In this document: one piece after another, positions 62,333 to 64,000 of the stretch
Position numbering within the stretch: position 1 is the stretch's first letter
Layout of the letters: each line of letters begins with the position of its first letter
Assembly (NCBI GenBank): GCA_963830545.1
Contig: CAWHMK010000001.1
Span: 1,302,001-1,366,000, forward strand
DNA from: DATGJX01 sp963830545
GTDB lineage: Bacteria; Vulcanimicrobiota; Vulcanimicrobiia; Vulcanimicrobiales; Vulcanimicrobiaceae
DNA: 64,000 bases
Reading direction: 5' to 3'
Made by a program: the position numbers and the translations under genes
The notes under the pieces: generated by a model
Database searches by the model: none
Told to the model about the DNA's origin: nothing
The model's input: the letters and a program-made list of their open reading frames with translations, nothing else

Positions 62333-63960
62333 CATTCCAGCGTTTCATCGCCGTTGCGCTTGCCTGCGCGTTCGCGCTCACCGCGTGCTCGCGAACCGGG
62401 ACCGCAGGCACGTCTGCCGGCGGAGGCAATCCGTGGACGGAGCACGGCGTGCTGCGCGTCGGAAACGTCGACGAACCAGACAGCCTCAATCCGATGTTTG
62501 CGCATACGGATTCCACCGATCAAATCGCCGGGCTTATCTATGCTGGTTTGCTGCGCTACGACGACAACGGCAATTTCATTCCGGATCTCGCGACCGCGGT
62601 GCCGACCTACCAGAACGGCGGTATCGGCAAAGACGGCAAGACCATCACGTTCCATCTTCGTCGGAACGTTCGCTGGTCCGACGGCGCGCCGCTGACGGTA
62701 AAGGATTGGGTTTTCACCTTTCACGCCGTCATGAATCCGGCGAACAACACGAAGATGCGGTACGGATGGGACGAGATCGCGTCGGTGCAAACGCCCGACG
62801 ACTACACGCTCATCGTGCACTTCAAGAAAGTCGACGGATCCATTCTCGGCCTCTTCGGCGGCGCGGGCGGGTCGGCATATCCGCCGCTCCCGGCGCATTT
62901 GCTCGCAAACCTGCCGGATATCAACCGGGCCGCGTTCAACGCCCATCCGATTTCGAGCGGCCCCTACGTGCTGCAGCAATGGAACCACGGATCGTCGCTG
63001 GTCTTCACGCCGAACCGCTATTACTTCCGCGGCGTCCCGAAACTCCAGAAGATCATCTGGAAAGTCATTCCGAACGTCAATACGCTATTCGAACAATTGC
63101 AGACCCACGAGGTCGACGTATACGTCGGCGTGGACGAAAACCACATTCCCGAGCTTTCGAACGTTCGCGGCATCACGGTAACGAAAAAACTCATCGCGAA
63201 TTGGCGGCACTTGGGCATCAATACGAGCCGCCCGCAACTGCACGACCCGCGCGTTCGCCTGGCTTTGATCGAGGCGATCGACTGGAAGCGCATCAACGAC
63301 ACGGTCTACCACGGATACAACCAACTCGCGGTGAGCGATGTGTATCCGACGCTTTGGGCTGCGCCGCATATCACGCCGTATCCGTACGATCCGCAGGGCG
63401 CGAAAAAACTGCTCGCGCAAGCCGGCTGGAGCATGGGCCCCGACGGCGTGCTGCACGACGGCGCACTCGCCATGCACATTACGATTTCGACGAACACGGA
63501 AAAGCAAGAGAACCAGCAAGCCGAGGTGCAGATCCAAAGCCAGCTGCGTCCATACGGCATCGACGTGCAAATCCGGAATTATCCGACGAGCCTGCTGTTC
63601 GCGCAAGGCGGCCCGCTCTACCGCGGCAAGTACGATTTGGAATGGAGCATCGAGACGAACGGCCCCGACCCCGACAACCGCGGCTTGTGGAATAGTACGT
63701 TCATCCCGCCCAACGGCGCCAACACCGCATGGCTGAGCGATCCCATCGTGGACAAATATTCCAACCTCGCCGTCTCGACGTTCGATTTGAACAAACGCAA
63801 AGCGTATTACCAGCAAGAAGAAGATCGCATTCACGAGCTCGTCCCCGCGCAATTCTTCTATTGGGAAGACGAATACACGGCGGCGAACAGCGACCTGAAG
63901 AATTTCAAACCCGCCGCGTTCATCCAAGATACGTGGAACGCTTGGCAGTGGTCGATCTGA
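62329..63960 (+). CDS. Peptide/opine ABC transporter substrate-binding lipoprotein (family 5)
   Basis: A 543-residue extracytoplasmic solute-binding protein. Lipobox LTAC with Cys20, so it is lipid-anchored after cleavage. Family 5 signatures: RVGNVDEPDSLNPMF, DGKTITFHLRRNVRWSDGAP, PISSGPYVLQQWNHGSSLVF and DPRVRLALIEAIDWKRINDT. Its ATG overlaps the dgcN stop. No permease or ATPase genes follow within the window, so the rest of the transporter is elsewhere or the next gene is unrelated. The context suggests it brings in peptidoglycan peptides feeding D-glutamate to DgcN/DgcA. Confidence 0.9.
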   Translation: MTFQRFIAVALACAFALTACSRTGTAGTSAGGGNPWTEHGVLRVGNVDEPDSLNPMFAHTDSTDQIAGLIYAGLLRYDDNGNFIPDLATAVPTYQNGGIGKDGKTITFHLRRNVRWSDGAPLTVKDWVFTFHAVMNPANNTKMRYGWDEIASVQTPDDYTLIVHFKKVDGSILGLFGGAGGSAYPPLPAHLLANLPDINRAAFNAHPISSGPYVLQQWNHGSSLVFTPNRYYFRGVPKLQKIIWKVIPNVNTLFEQLQTHEVDVYVGVDENHIPELSNVRGITVTKKLIANWRHLGINTSRPQLHDPRVRLALIEAIDWKRINDTVYHGYNQLAVSDVYPTLWAAPHITPYPYDPQGAKKLLAQAGWSMGPDGVLHDGALAMHITISTNTEKQENQQAEVQIQSQLRPYGIDVQIRNYPTSLLFAQGGPLYRGKYDLEWSIETNGPDPDNRGLWNSTFIPPNGANTAWLSDPIVDKYSNLAVSTFDLNKRKAYYQQEEDRIHELVPAQFFYWEDEYTAANSDLKNFKPAAFIQDTWNAWQWSI

Positions 63961-63971
63961 CCTGCGTGCCC

Positions 63972-64000
63972 ATGCTGGCGATCGGGACCGATGTCGAAGA
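63972..64000 (+). CDS. Start of a gene running off the right edge, possible holo-ACP synthase
   Basis: The ATG at 63972 opens MLAIGTDVE, which resembles the GIGTDIVEI start of AcpS. Only nine codons are visible, so this is a weak suggestion. Confidence 0.3.

Overview
The window is high-GC bacterial chromosome, densely packed, with many start/stop overlaps (ATGA or GTGA) and frequent GTG and TTG starts. Gene order on the minus strand runs rpiB-glyA-[inserted cassette]-upp-comEB-tagO/wecA-wecB-atpZ-atpI-atpBEFFHAGDC-murA-mreB-sua5. This resembles the classic Firmicutes arrangement. However, two LptA/LptC-like proteins lie next to it, which points to a diderm with lipopolysaccharide transport. 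Together with a WGxxG-CTERM protein and an RsbV/RsbW/SigB module, this best fits a diderm Terrabacteria lineage such as Candidatus Eremiobacterota. That placement is inference from gene content only.

Layout: 0-8 kb holds an aldo/keto reductase, a lipid kinase, a PAS-PAS-GGDEF-EAL protein, a secreted multicopper oxidase and an ArsR/SRPBCC/DUF1801 cluster. 8-12.5 kb holds a hemerythrin/molybdopterin oxidoreductase operon and a YdeI-like gene. 12.6-14.1 kb is a decayed accessory zone with AraC and methyltransferase remnants. 14.1-17 kb holds a VOC protein, tRNA-Leu(CAG), an anchorless HtrA protease and an MFS transporter. 17-20.5 kb is a non-homologous end-joining operon with LigD split into PE-LIG and POL proteins plus Ku. 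20.5-29.4 kb holds small membrane proteins, a DUF255 protein, two polytopic membrane proteins, alaS and a WGxxG-CTERM protein. 29.4-33 kb is iscS-like/DUF948/YtxH/rsbV/rsbW/sigB. 33-50 kb holds rarA, lpt-like genes, sua5, mreB, murA, the ATP synthase operon, wecB, tagO/wecA, comEB and upp. 50-56.6 kb is a cell-surface or small-molecule cassette: flippase, GINT1-like protein, FkbM methyltransferase, opine-type dehydrogenase and ATP-grasp. 56.6-64 kb holds glyA, rpiB, a sugar-isomerase-like gene, an M91-like metallopeptidase, a probable D-glutamate catabolic pair (dgcA-dgcN) with a peptide-binding lipoprotein, and the start of one more gene.

Two things stand out. First, at least thirteen loci, including essential genes (murA, mreB, atpD, atpC, upp, sua5), contain single-base frameshifts, mostly an extra or missing base in short G/C runs. 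This looks like residual assembly error, so those genes are probably intact in the organism. Second, a repeated leader element precedes mreB and atpA, with a degenerate third copy before the gene at 58581. In it a central GGGGCGC-type segment can pair either with an upstream GCGCC segment or with a downstream GCGCC followed by UUUU. This is the layout of a transcription attenuator, and I do not recognise it as a known family.
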